Origin: Planctomycetota bacterium
GTDB lineage: Bacteria; Planctomycetota; Phycisphaerae; Phycisphaerales; Phycisphaeraceae
Direction of reading: 5' to 3'
Length of the DNA: 64,000 nucleotides
NCBI GenBank assembly: GCA_024279275.1
Contig: JAJRRS010000136.1
Span: forward strand, 25,468 to 89,467
The notes under the pieces were generated by a model. That model saw nothing but the letters and a program-made list of their open reading frames with translations. It was not told the origin of the DNA and made no database searches. Positions 43,002-50,572 of this stretch are shown one piece after another. How positions within the stretch are numbered: the first letter of the stretch is position 1; each line of letters starts with the position of its first letter. The position numbers were made by a program, and so were the translations under genes.

Positions 43002-43029
43002 TTAGCTGTTAGCTCTTAGCGGTTAGCAC
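43002..43029. repeat. GCTAAYR heptamer array, fliG-fliH spacer
   Basis: Four units in reverse orientation (TTAGCTG, TTAGCTC, TTAGCGG, TTAGCAC) in the 52-base spacer between fliH and fliG. Confidence 0.8.
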
Positions 43030-43042
43030 AGAGCATAAAATC

Positions 43043-44083
43043 TTAAACGACCATTTCGCCAGCACCGCCTCGGCCGGAGATGATGATTTCCCCGGCGTCC
43101 TCGAGGCGACGGACGACATCCACGATCCGCTGTTGCGCTGATTCGACGTCGCTCATACGGACCGGGCCCATGTATTCCATATCTTCGCCGATCATCGTGG
43201 CGGCACGCTCGGACATATTCTTGAATACCTTGTTCTTTAGATCCTCGCTGGCGGTCTTGAGTGCGATAGCCAGTTCGTCGTTCTCGACCTCCTTGAGGAC
43301 GGCCTGGATACCCTTGTCATCGACGAGGTTGATATCTTCAAAGACGAACATCAGGCGGCGTATTTCTTCGACCAGGTCGGGGTCCTCGGCTTCGAGGCCT
43401 TCCATGATGCCTTTTTCGGTGGTGCGATCGACGAGGTTGAGCATCTCGGCGACGGTCTCGACACCGCCGATCTTCTCGAAGCTCTGGCTGAGCATATTGG
43501 CAAGTCGGGCTTCAAGGCCTTGCTCAACTTCCGAGATAACCTCGGGGTTGGTCTGCTCCATATTGGCGACGCGCTTGACGACCTCGATCTGTTTGGGGCC
43601 GGGCAGGCCGCCGAGTATTTCGGAGGCTTTATGGTGAGCGAGGTGGCTGACGATCAGCGCGATGGTCTGCGGGTGTTCGTCCTGGATAAAGGTGAGCAGG
43701 TTCTGCGACTCGGCTTTCTGAAGGAACGCGAAGGGTGTGCGTCGGACCTGCTGACTGATCTGGGCGAGGATACGCTCCGCGTCCTTAGGGTCCAGGCTCT
43801 TCATCAACAAGGTACGGGCGTAGTCCAGCCCGCCCTCGCGTGCCCAGTTCTGCGCAACCGCCAGATCGTAGAACTCGTGGAGGATGGCGTCGCGTGTTTT
43901 TTCGGGCACCTGGCTGATGCTCGCCAACTCGCGCGTCACCTCTTCGACCGACCTTGGATTCATTCGGCTGAGCACCAGCGACGCGGCTTCCTGATCGAGC
44001 GCGAGCAGCAGCACGGCTGCTTTCTTCACACCGGGCATCTCGTCGATCGATTGGCTTAGTTCGGGGTCTTGTATCTGCGCCAT
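43043..44083 (-). CDS. fliG: Flagellar motor switch protein FliG
   Basis: C-ring subunit that transmits torque. The N, middle and C domains are intact: KKAAVLLLALDQEAASLVL, the EHPQTIALIVSHLAHHKASE repeat motif, and the C-terminal FEDINLVDDKGIQAVLKEVE, then TMIGEDMEYMGPVRMSDVE. 346 residues. The charged motor residues in the C domain are present. Confidence 0.96.
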   Translation of the reverse strand: MAQIQDPELSQSIDEMPGVKKAAVLLLALDQEAASLVLSRMNPRSVEEVTRELASISQVPEKTRDAILHEFYDLAVAQNWAREGGLDYARTLLMKSLDPKDAERILAQISQQVRRTPFAFLQKAESQNLLTFIQDEHPQTIALIVSHLAHHKASEILGGLPGPKQIEVVKRVANMEQTNPEVISEVEQGLEARLANMLSQSFEKIGGVETVAEMLNLVDRTTEKGIMEGLEAEDPDLVEEIRRLMFVFEDINLVDDKGIQAVLKEVENDELAIALKTASEDLKNKVFKNMSERAATMIGEDMEYMGPVRMSDVESAQQRIVDVVRRLEDAGEIIISGRGGAGEMVV

Positions 44084-44102
44084 GGTGGTTAAACCCAGGG
44101 GG

Positions 44103-45719
44103 TTATTCGTTGGTCGTTACCCATTTGCCTAACAATCGACTGGCCTCGGCCGGGTCGGCGCGGACCATGTCGCCGATCTGCTCAGCGATACGTCGGGCAC
44201 GCAGGTCGTCTTCATCGAGTTCCACACCCGGCATGGAGGCCTCGGACTCATCGGCCTCACCGATCAACTCCTCATCGGAAGGCAGTGACGGTGGGACGCC
44301 CGCCAACTCTTCGATGCTGGGTAACGATTCGGGTCGGGTGGACTTGCGTACCATCCCGAACATCAGTCCCAAGCTCGCCAGGCCAAGGAGTGAAAGCCCC
44401 GCCGGCCCGGCCCAGCCTGAGTCGAACATCATGCCAATCGCGCCACCGCCACCTTCCGTCATCAACGCCAGCGTGTCGGGGACCATGTCGACCTGGACCG
44501 TGCCTTGCACATCGGCGAATGTCAGAACCTCGATCCTCTGCTCGATATTCGCTAGCTGGGGTGTGATCAGAGGCGCGAGTGCCGCGTCGTCGGGTTCGCC
44601 CTGCGAGTCGGGGTTCTGCTGTTTGTACTGTGTGACGAAGAAGCTGCGTGGCACGTTGACGGCGACGTTGATCTGCTTGACCTGGTGGCCGGTGCGCGTG
44701 GTTTCTTGTGTGAGGACGACCGGCTTGCTCTCGAAGAACTCGGTGTCTGTGATGTTACTGGTCTGCTCACGTCCGCCGCCACCGCTGCCGTTGATCGACA
44801 GGCCGGTGTTTGAGCGCGGACCAGGTTCGCCGGCGTCGGCGATATCGCGGTTGACGGTTTCTTCGGTGGATTCCCGCTTGACCGGCTGGTCCGTTTCGTA
44901 CTCCATCCGGCGTTCGTGCTGGGCGGCGACGGAGTCCATCAGGACGTTGACTCCGACACGGACGCCGGGGATGTAATCCAGGATGTTCTCGATCTCTTTA
45001 CGTTTACGTTCCTCGATGTTCCGCTTCACCTCCAGCGCACTGGAGGGGAGCATATTGGACGGGTCAGAAACCTCGACGCGTCGGCCTGTGCGGGCATCGA
45101 CGATCTTGACGTTGGTGATATCCAGACGGGCGACAGCGCCACTGACCAGCGAGGCGACGGCGTCGGCCATGGCGGTATCGACCGGCCCGGTGGTGGTCTT
45201 GATGTTGACCATGGCGCTGGCGGCGACGTGTCGCTTGCCCAGGCTGTCGCGGCCCGGATCGACCATGACGTCGGCGGACTTGATGCGGTTGATGTTGGAG
45301 ATCACGCCGCTGAGAAAACGTGCGCGGGCGATGTTGGATCGTTCTGAACGGCTCTTGTCGGTCTCCCAAGGCGAGGCGCTCTCGAACATCTTGTCCAGAG
45401 CGCTTGCGGGGTTATCGCCTAACAGGTCCCCTTGGGCAAGCAGAAGATATGCCTGGTGCTGACTTTCAGCGGGGACGCGGATCATCCCATCGACGGCCTT
45501 GGCTTTGATCCCCGCAGACCCGAGGTGAGCGATCGCCTCGGTTGAGTTGGCCCCGGCCAAACCGACCGTGACGGTTTCCTCGTCCCCGGCCCATAGCATC
45601 ATCAACGCCCCAGCCAATACCAGGATCACCACGCATGCGGCGACCAACGCCTTGACAGGCAGGCCGACCCCGTCCATCTGCGCCCCGATCTGGGTCCACA
45701 TTCTTTTGACAAATTCCAT
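44103..45719 (-). CDS. fliF: Flagellar MS-ring protein FliF
   Basis: Forms the MS ring in the inner membrane. Two membrane segments (about residues 23-45 and 435-455) flank the ring-building motifs; QAYLLLAQGDLLGDNPASAL, then RARFLSGVISNINRIKSADV, and the C-terminal FliG-binding helix (LDEDDLRARRIAEQIGDMVR, then ADPAEASRLLGKWV) are clear. Start ATG 45719 with GGAGG six bases upstream. 538 residues. Confidence 0.95.
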   Translation of the reverse strand: MEFVKRMWTQIGAQMDGVGLPVKALVAACVVILVLAGALMMLWAGDEETVTVGLAGANSTEAIAHLGSAGIKAKAVDGMIRVPAESQHQAYLLLAQGDLLGDNPASALDKMFESASPWETDKSRSERSNIARARFLSGVISNINRIKSADVMVDPGRDSLGKRHVAASAMVNIKTTTGPVDTAMADAVASLVSGAVARLDITNVKIVDARTGRRVEVSDPSNMLPSSALEVKRNIEERKRKEIENILDYIPGVRVGVNVLMDSVAAQHERRMEYETDQPVKRESTEETVNRDIADAGEPGPRSNTGLSINGSGGGGREQTSNITDTEFFESKPVVLTQETTRTGHQVKQINVAVNVPRSFFVTQYKQQNPDSQGEPDDAALAPLITPQLANIEQRIEVLTFADVQGTVQVDMVPDTLALMTEGGGGAIGMMFDSGWAGPAGLSLLGLASLGLMFGMVRKSTRPESLPSIEELAGVPPSLPSDEELIGEADESEASMPGVELDEDDLRARRIAEQIGDMVRADPAEASRLLGKWVTTNE

Positions 45720-45745
45720 CACCGGCCTCCATGCCGAGTGAGCCT

Positions 45746-45766
45746 TTAGCGGTTAGCCATTAGCTT
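45746..45766. repeat. GCTAAYR heptamer array a, fliE-fliF spacer
   Basis: Three reverse-orientation units TTAGCGG, TTAGCCA, TTAGCTT just upstream of fliF. Confidence 0.7.
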
Positions 45767-45811
45767 CAAACCTTAAGCGATCCATCGCTTTTATTTCTAT
45801 CCGTGCTACCA

Positions 45812-45835
45812 GCTAAAGGCTAACAGCTAACGGCT
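45812..45835. repeat. GCTAAYR heptamer array b, fliE-fliF spacer
   Basis: GCTAAAG, GCTAACA, GCTAACG and GCT, just after the fliE stop. With the array at 45746-45766 it makes an inverted pair flanking about 45 bases. Confidence 0.75.
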
Positions 45836-45840
45836 TATTC

Positions 45841-46173
45841 CTACACGCGTATCTGTTTGATCTCGTCAAAGGCGTCCTGCATCTGGTTGCGTACTTGTAG
45901 CAGCATCTGGAATGCGATGTCGGCTTTCTGTTTGGCGATCAGAACATTGTCCATGTCGTCTCGCTTGCCTGAAACGATGTCTTCGATGGCGATCTCCGCG
46001 TCCTGCTGAAGTCGGTTGACCTGATTGAGCTGTTTCATCAGCGCGTCCTTAAAACTTGGACCGCCTGCCCCAACGGTTCCGTCGGCACGCCGGGCATTGG
46101 AGCCTGCGGTCGATCCGGGTCGGATCGGCGAAGCGCCTTGCGATGCGTTTATCAGTCCTACGGGGTCGGTCAT
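45841..46173 (-). CDS. fliE: Flagellar basal-body protein FliE
   Basis: Joins the MS ring to the rod. A disordered N-terminus leads into SFKDALMKQLNQVNRLQQDA and the C-terminal LIAKQKADIAFQMLLQVRNQ, which closes with a short DAFDEIKQIRV end typical of FliE (QVRNKL...). 110 residues. Follows flgC. Confidence 0.9.
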   Translation of the reverse strand: MTDPVGLINASQGASPIRPGSTAGSNARRADGTVGAGGPSFKDALMKQLNQVNRLQQDAEIAIEDIVSGKRDDMDNVLIAKQKADIAFQMLLQVRNQMQDAFDEIKQIRV

Positions 46174-46241
46174 CGTGTGCTATCCATCCAGACTTTCAAG
46201 CCTTGCCGGTGTGTCCGGCTGATCGCATGTTACCTAACGTA

Positions 46242-46646
46242 CTACGCCAACAGTCGCAAGCTGGCTTGCATCATTGCCTTGGTCGCTTCGGCGGCGGTGA
46301 TGTTCGCTTCGTATGCCCGGAAGGCCGCCATGGCGTTGATGATCTCAACCTCGGGGCTGATGTCCGGATACTTCACCATGCCGGTATTGGGATCTGCATA
46401 GGGACTGCCCGGCTCGTACTTCTCGGTGAATGCCGGCTGATGCAGGATCTCGCGGACGTGAACACCATCGGCTTTACCACTGGTCGGATCGCCCTGAGCG
46501 AGAACAGCGATGCGGCGCTGAAACGGTGCGTAGCTACCGCCGGCATCTTCGATGGCCTGCGCCCCGGCGATATTCGCGGAGATCGTCTCCAGCCGCGTCC
46601 GTTGTGCGACCAGTGCCGATGCCGATACGTCTAATGCGCCAAACAT
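46242..46646 (-). CDS. flgC: Flagellar proximal rod protein FlgC
   Basis: Rod subunit. N-terminal ALDVSASALVAQRTRLETIS, followed by ANIAGAQAIEDAGG, and C-terminal EVEIINAMAAFRAYEANITA, followed by AEATKAMMQASLRLLA, are the paired rod motifs. 134 residues, normal. Follows flgB. Confidence 0.94.
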   Translation of the reverse strand: MFGALDVSASALVAQRTRLETISANIAGAQAIEDAGGSYAPFQRRIAVLAQGDPTSGKADGVHVREILHQPAFTEKYEPGSPYADPNTGMVKYPDISPEVEIINAMAAFRAYEANITAAEATKAMMQASLRLLA

Positions 46647-46657
46647 TTAAGAAGCCT

Positions 46658-46685
46658 TTAGCTGTTAGCCATTCGCTGTTAGCCA
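46658..46685. repeat. GCTAAYR heptamer array a, flgB-flgC spacer
   Basis: Reverse-orientation units TTAGCTG, TTAGCCA, TTCGCTG, TTAGCCA, 11 bases before the flgC start. Confidence 0.75.
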
Positions 46686-46709
46686 ATGGCGGTGAATCGT
46701 TCTTCTTTA

Positions 46710-46751
46710 GCTACTAGCTAACGGCTAATAGCTGACTGCTGACTGCTGACT
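46710..46751. repeat. GCTAAYR heptamer array b, flgB-flgC spacer
   Basis: Six units with strict period seven: GCTACTA, GCTAACG, GCTAATA, then GCTGACT three times. It ends at the flgB stop codon and forms an inverted pair with the array at 46658-46685. Confidence 0.85.
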
Positions 46752-47188
46752 CAAACCCTTCCGCGGATCGCCATTTTTAGCATGTCGAACTCGTTTTTGA
46801 GTATCTGCAGGCCCGCGTTGTGGGCCATGGTATTTTCTGCCAGGTGCTGCATGGTGCGTTCGACGTCGGCGTTGGTGCGGTCGTGGAACATGATCCCGGT
46901 GTCGGCAAAATCGGGGGTGAAGGTTGCGCCGCCGCTATGGAATCGTGTCTGCCGGGTATTACGCATGTTCAGGATGCCATCGACGGGATTGGCACCGGAG
47001 CGGCGTCGGTCTTGGATCGCGTCACGGAGGCCTGCCTGAAACTTCATGGGGTCCAGGTCACGGGCGCGGTAGAACGGCGTCTCGAAGTTGGCGATATTGT
47101 TGACAATAACCTTGTGGCGGGCACCGGTAAATTGAATCAGACGCTCGACGGACTGCATCGAACCACTTGTAAACATCTTACTAATCAT
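46751..47188 (-). CDS. flgB: Flagellar proximal rod protein FlgB
   Basis: Rod subunit. Signature RHKVIVNNIANFETPFYRAR in the N-terminal half; the C-terminal rod helix is QHLAENTMAHNAGLQILKNE, then FDMLKMAIRGRV. 145 residues from ATG 47188, which has GGAGA at seven bases; a longer TTG-started form at 47248 would begin inside the sigma-54 promoter and is rejected. First structural gene of the unit. Confidence 0.94.
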   Translation of the reverse strand: MISKMFTSGSMQSVERLIQFTGARHKVIVNNIANFETPFYRARDLDPMKFQAGLRDAIQDRRRSGANPVDGILNMRNTRQTRFHSGGATFTPDFADTGIMFHDRTNADVERTMQHLAENTMAHNAGLQILKNEFDMLKMAIRGRV

Positions 47189-47243
47189 GCCCGCGTCTCC
47201 ATGAGGACAGCACCCCGAGCACGGGACACTACCCCAACGGACC

Positions 47244-47260
47244 GGCAATCGTCGTGCCAG
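47244..47260 (-). promoter_or_regulatory. Sigma-54 promoter of flgB
   Basis: Minus strand TGGCACG (47253-47259), four bases, then TTGC (47245-47248): a full match to the -24/-12 consensus with exact spacing. The predicted transcript start is near 47233, about 45 bases before the flgB ATG. The gene immediately upstream encodes a sigma-54 activator. Confidence 0.85.
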
Positions 47261-47389
47261 AGCGGCATGGGGGATTGTGGATAGCGGATGGGGGATTGAC
47301 TCCCGGCAAGGCGGCGCGGCCGCGCAAAAATTGCGCTGTTGCCGCGCGAAGATTGCGCGAGGCGTGTTAAGAGTTGCGCGTTGTTGGGG

Positions 47390-48847
47390 TCAGATAGTCT
47401 GGGCAACGAGGTTCATCTCCTTCCACTTCTTGAGTTTCAGCCCAAGCGTGCGGACGCCGATGCCAAGGGCTTTAGCGGTGCGCATCCGGTTGCCGGAGAA
47501 GTAGCCGAGGGTCTGGACGATCTGCTCGCGTTCGACCTCTTCCAGGCGACGGATGTTCCCGGTCGATGCGGGAGCGGGGGCGACGGCCATCGTTGCGGGG
47601 GCGGCAAAACGCGAGTGAACAGGCACCGGGACGGTGACGGGCTGGCCGGGCGGTTGAATCAGGATCGTCGGCTCCGGTGCGATCAACCAGGGCTGGATAA
47701 GCCCGGCCTTAATCACCCGGCCACGGCTAAGCACGCTGGCTCGCTCGCAGATATTTTGCAACTCACGAACATTGCCCGGCCAAGTGTACTGCTTCATCAG
47801 ATCGATCGATTCGTCGTCGAAGCGCTTGGGTTCCCGGCCATCACGCATGGCAAGCTGCAGGAGGAAGTGCTCCACCAATAGCGGCACGTCATCGGTCCGC
47901 AGGCGCAGCGACGGCAGGACGATCGGCAAAACATTCAGGCGGTAGTACAAGTCCTGACGGAACGCACCCGAGGCGACCGCGGCGGTGAGGTCGCGGTTGG
48001 TCGTGGCGATCACGCGGACATCCACCTGCATGGTCAGGCTCGAACCGACCCGCTCGAAGCTCTGTTCCTGAAGCACACGCAAAAGTTTGGCCTGGAGTAC
48101 GGGGCTGATCTCGCTGATCTCGTCGAGCAGAAGGGTTCCGCCGTCGGCCAACTCGAAGCGGCCCTTGCGCATCTGGTCGGCACCGGTGAATGCGCCGCGT
48201 TCGTGCCCGAACAATTCGCTTTCCAGGAGGTTGCTGGAGAGTGCGGCACAGTTCACCGCGAGCATGACGTTGTCACGGCGGGAGCTGTGCGCATGGATGG
48301 TGCGGGAGACGACTTCCTTGCCCGTGCCGGATTCGCCACAGATCATGACCGTGCCGTTGGACCCGGCGATCTGGTGGATCTGCTGCGCAAGTTGCCGCAT
48401 GACTAAGCTCTTGCCGACCAGCGCGGGGGTGTCGCCCTGCGGGGCGGTGACGGTGCGGAGCGCTGCGTTTTCGCGGAGGAGTCGGCTGTGTTCGACAGCC
48501 CGACGCATGACCATGACGAGTTGATCGCCCTCGAAAGGCTTCTGGATGAAGTCGAATGCGCCTTTCTTCATAGCGGCAACGGCGTCGTTGACACTGCCGT
48601 AGGCGGTCATAAGCACGACGGGGAGCTGATCATCGGCCTGCCGCAGGCGTGCGAGCAGTTCCAGACCGTCAATCTCGGGCATCTTCAAGTCGGTGATAAC
48701 CGCAGCGGGCCGATGCTTGGCGACCATGCTCAGCGCGGTGTTTCCGTCGGAGGCAACCACCACGCCGTAGCCGGCGCGTTGCAGTGTTGTGCCGACACTG
48801 TCGCGCATCATTTGTTTGTCATCCACGACCAGGATCTTGTTACTCAT
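47390..48847 (-). CDS. NtrC-family sigma-54 response regulator (FlgR type)
   Basis: Receiver domain with ILVVDDKQMM, phospho-acceptor Asp in AAVITDLKMPEIDG and LMTAYGS; AAA+ domain with Walker A ICGESGTGKEVVS, the sigma-54-contacting HERGAFTGADQMRKG and Walker B GTLLLDEISE; and a Fis-type HTH at the C-terminus (GNRMRTAKALGIGVRTLGLK). The ATG at 48847 overlaps the kinase stop (ATGA), so the pair is translationally coupled. It stands between the kinase gene and flgB and most likely drives the flgB promoter; FlgR and FleR are the nearest known roles. Confidence 0.93.
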   Translation of the reverse strand: MSNKILVVDDKQMMRDSVGTTLQRAGYGVVVASDGNTALSMVAKHRPAAVITDLKMPEIDGLELLARLRQADDQLPVVLMTAYGSVNDAVAAMKKGAFDFIQKPFEGDQLVMVMRRAVEHSRLLRENAALRTVTAPQGDTPALVGKSLVMRQLAQQIHQIAGSNGTVMICGESGTGKEVVSRTIHAHSSRRDNVMLAVNCAALSSNLLESELFGHERGAFTGADQMRKGRFELADGGTLLLDEISEISPVLQAKLLRVLQEQSFERVGSSLTMQVDVRVIATTNRDLTAAVASGAFRQDLYYRLNVLPIVLPSLRLRTDDVPLLVEHFLLQLAMRDGREPKRFDDESIDLMKQYTWPGNVRELQNICERASVLSRGRVIKAGLIQPWLIAPEPTILIQPPGQPVTVPVPVHSRFAAPATMAVAPAPASTGNIRRLEEVEREQIVQTLGYFSGNRMRTAKALGIGVRTLGLKLKKWKEMNLVAQTI

Positions 48848-49869
48848 ACACATGCTCCGGCGAATACAGTTTTATCTGCTGGGTCTACGGGGGTTATCTG
48901 GTTGGCGGGCAGGCAGATCTCGAAGACTGCACCGTGTTCAGCGTCGGGGTTGTCGGTGACGCTGACGCTGCCGCCGTGAGCATCGACGATGCGGTGGACG
49001 ATGGCGAGTCCAAGCCCGGTGCCGGTGGCGCGGGTGGTGAAGAACGGGTTGAACAGGCGATCGACGGTGTCTTCATCCACGCCCGGGCCTGTGTCGGCGA
49101 TTGTGAAGGTCAGCCCCGCCTCATCTTCGCGGGCATCAAGTGTGAGTTCACGCCGGCCCGGGACCAGCGCCATAGCATCAACCGCGTTACGCACCAGATT
49201 CAGTAGTGCCCGGTGCAGCATCTGCGGGTCGGCAAAAACGGCGAGGTCGGGCGTATCTATATATAGCTTGGTCACGATGATGTTGGCCCCCAGGATCGCC
49301 GGACCGTGAGCCGCGAGGACACGGTCAAATACCTCGGCTACGGATAGTGATGCATGGGCGGGGTTGACCTCACGGGCAAAGCTCAGGACATCCCCGACGA
49401 TGCCATCGAGGCCGCGGACCGCCGAGGCGATCTCACCTGCACAGCGAAGCGGCTCCGGAAACCGTTCGGCGTGGCCTTGCAGGTCTTGGGAAATCATGGA
49501 CGTGTAGAGCTGGATCGCCGCCAGGGGGTTACGGATTTCATGAGCGATGCCCGCAGCCATTTCGCCAAGCGCAGAAAGGCGTTTGGAGCGTTGGAGTTGT
49601 GCGTCGGCTGACGCCAATTCACAGCGGAGCCTGACAACCTCGGCCTGAAGGGATTCGTGGCTTTTCTGGAGCCTGTCGGTGACCTGGTTATAAGCCTGGA
49701 TGATCTCAGCGAGGCCGTCGGCATCGAGCATGGCGGCGGGCGCATCGGCACGATTAGCATGCAACGAGTCTTGCCCGGCGAGCGGCTCGGCTGGATGTTC
49801 GATTTGTTGGGTTTGCTGTGTCATCCGTTGCTGTGATTGGGTAAGCGGGTTGATCCGCGTGGTTGTCAT
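48844..49869 (-). CDS. Cytosolic sensor histidine kinase (FlgS type)
   Basis: A 341-residue kinase without a membrane segment. After a polar N-terminus and a coiled coil (about 55-110) come the H box GEMAAGIAHEIRNPLAAI, N box LLNLVRNAVDAM, and G boxes IADTGPGVDEDT and TGTGLGLAIVHRI. It is coupled on both sides by ATGA overlaps, with flgN upstream and the sigma-54 regulator downstream. A soluble kinase in this position recalls the FlgS kinases of Helicobacter and Campylobacter, which sense export-apparatus assembly; that role here is inferred. Confidence 0.9.
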   Translation of the reverse strand: MTTTRINPLTQSQQRMTQQTQQIEHPAEPLAGQDSLHANRADAPAAMLDADGLAEIIQAYNQVTDRLQKSHESLQAEVVRLRCELASADAQLQRSKRLSALGEMAAGIAHEIRNPLAAIQLYTSMISQDLQGHAERFPEPLRCAGEIASAVRGLDGIVGDVLSFAREVNPAHASLSVAEVFDRVLAAHGPAILGANIIVTKLYIDTPDLAVFADPQMLHRALLNLVRNAVDAMALVPGRRELTLDAREDEAGLTFTIADTGPGVDEDTVDRLFNPFFTTRATGTGLGLAIVHRIVDAHGGSVSVTDNPDAEHGAVFEICLPANQITPVDPADKTVFAGACV

Positions 49870-50342
49870 CCTTGATGATCGGTAAAGGTGGGTATTTTCG
49901 GGGCGGTCTTCGGTGGGCCGTAGGCCTGGATCGCGCGGTTGGCCCGGTTGACCTGATTCATCTGCGTGCCGATATGGGCCTGAACACCCTTCAACTCAAC
50001 ACGATCGCGTTCGTCCTGCTCGACCACCTCGCTGAGCATCTGTCCAATCTCATCGAGGATTTTGCCGACGCGCTGGCGTTGTGCGGGATCGATCACCTCG
50101 CAGATGGATGGCCAGCTCTCGCGGTAGGGCACGACTTGGGCGTTGGATTTAGAAAGGCTGTCGATCACCGACTGGCGTTTGGATAACAGAGCCAAGAGGT
50201 CTTCGGTTGAGCCGGCGCGGATGCACTGGGCCTGCTGACTGCTTAGGGATTTAAGCTCGCGATAGTGTTCGCGTTGCTCGGCAAGCAGTACAAGCAGCGC
50301 GGTCGCTTGTTGTGACGGGTTTTCCTGCGTTTTTACGGTCAT
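49866..50342 (-). CDS. flgN: FlgN-like flagellar chaperone
   Basis: A 158-residue, all-helical protein in the FlgN pattern: LLVLLAEQREHYRELKSLSS, QAQCIRAGSTEDLLALLSKR and QSVIDSLSKSN, ending QMNQVNRANRAIQAYG. FlgN escorts the hook-filament junction proteins FlgK and FlgL to the export gate. The ATG at 50342 (MTVKTQENPSQQ) is taken because the codons upstream read through low-complexity DNA. First gene of the flgN-kinase-regulator group. Confidence 0.7.
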   Translation of the reverse strand: MTVKTQENPSQQATALLVLLAEQREHYRELKSLSSQQAQCIRAGSTEDLLALLSKRQSVIDSLSKSNAQVVPYRESWPSICEVIDPAQRQRVGKILDEIGQMLSEVVEQDERDRVELKGVQAHIGTQMNQVNRANRAIQAYGPPKTAPKIPTFTDHQG

Positions 50343-50572
50343 CCATGACCTCGATTCGGGTTTCGGTGTCGGCACCGTGTCCGGCCGGGCATCCTGCCCT
50401 GGCACTGTTACTATCGGCCATTCTTGCCGTGGAGCGCAATTTCTTACACTTCACGACCCAACACCCCCGGATTTCCCCCCGGATTGCCCCCGGATATCCC
50501 CGCAAAACCCCCTCACTTTCCCCTCCGAATACCCCCGACTTACCCGCCGCTCACCCGCCGCTCACCCCCGGC

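Noticed and set aside
47189..47248. Extended flgB start at TTG 47248
   Set aside because: It would place the start inside the sigma-54 promoter; ATG 47188 has a ribosome site and matches the family.
50411..50418. GCCGATAG as a sigma-28 -10 before flgN
   Set aside because: No -35 element at 14-17 bases and the region is low-complexity C-rich DNA, so the match alone is not enough.
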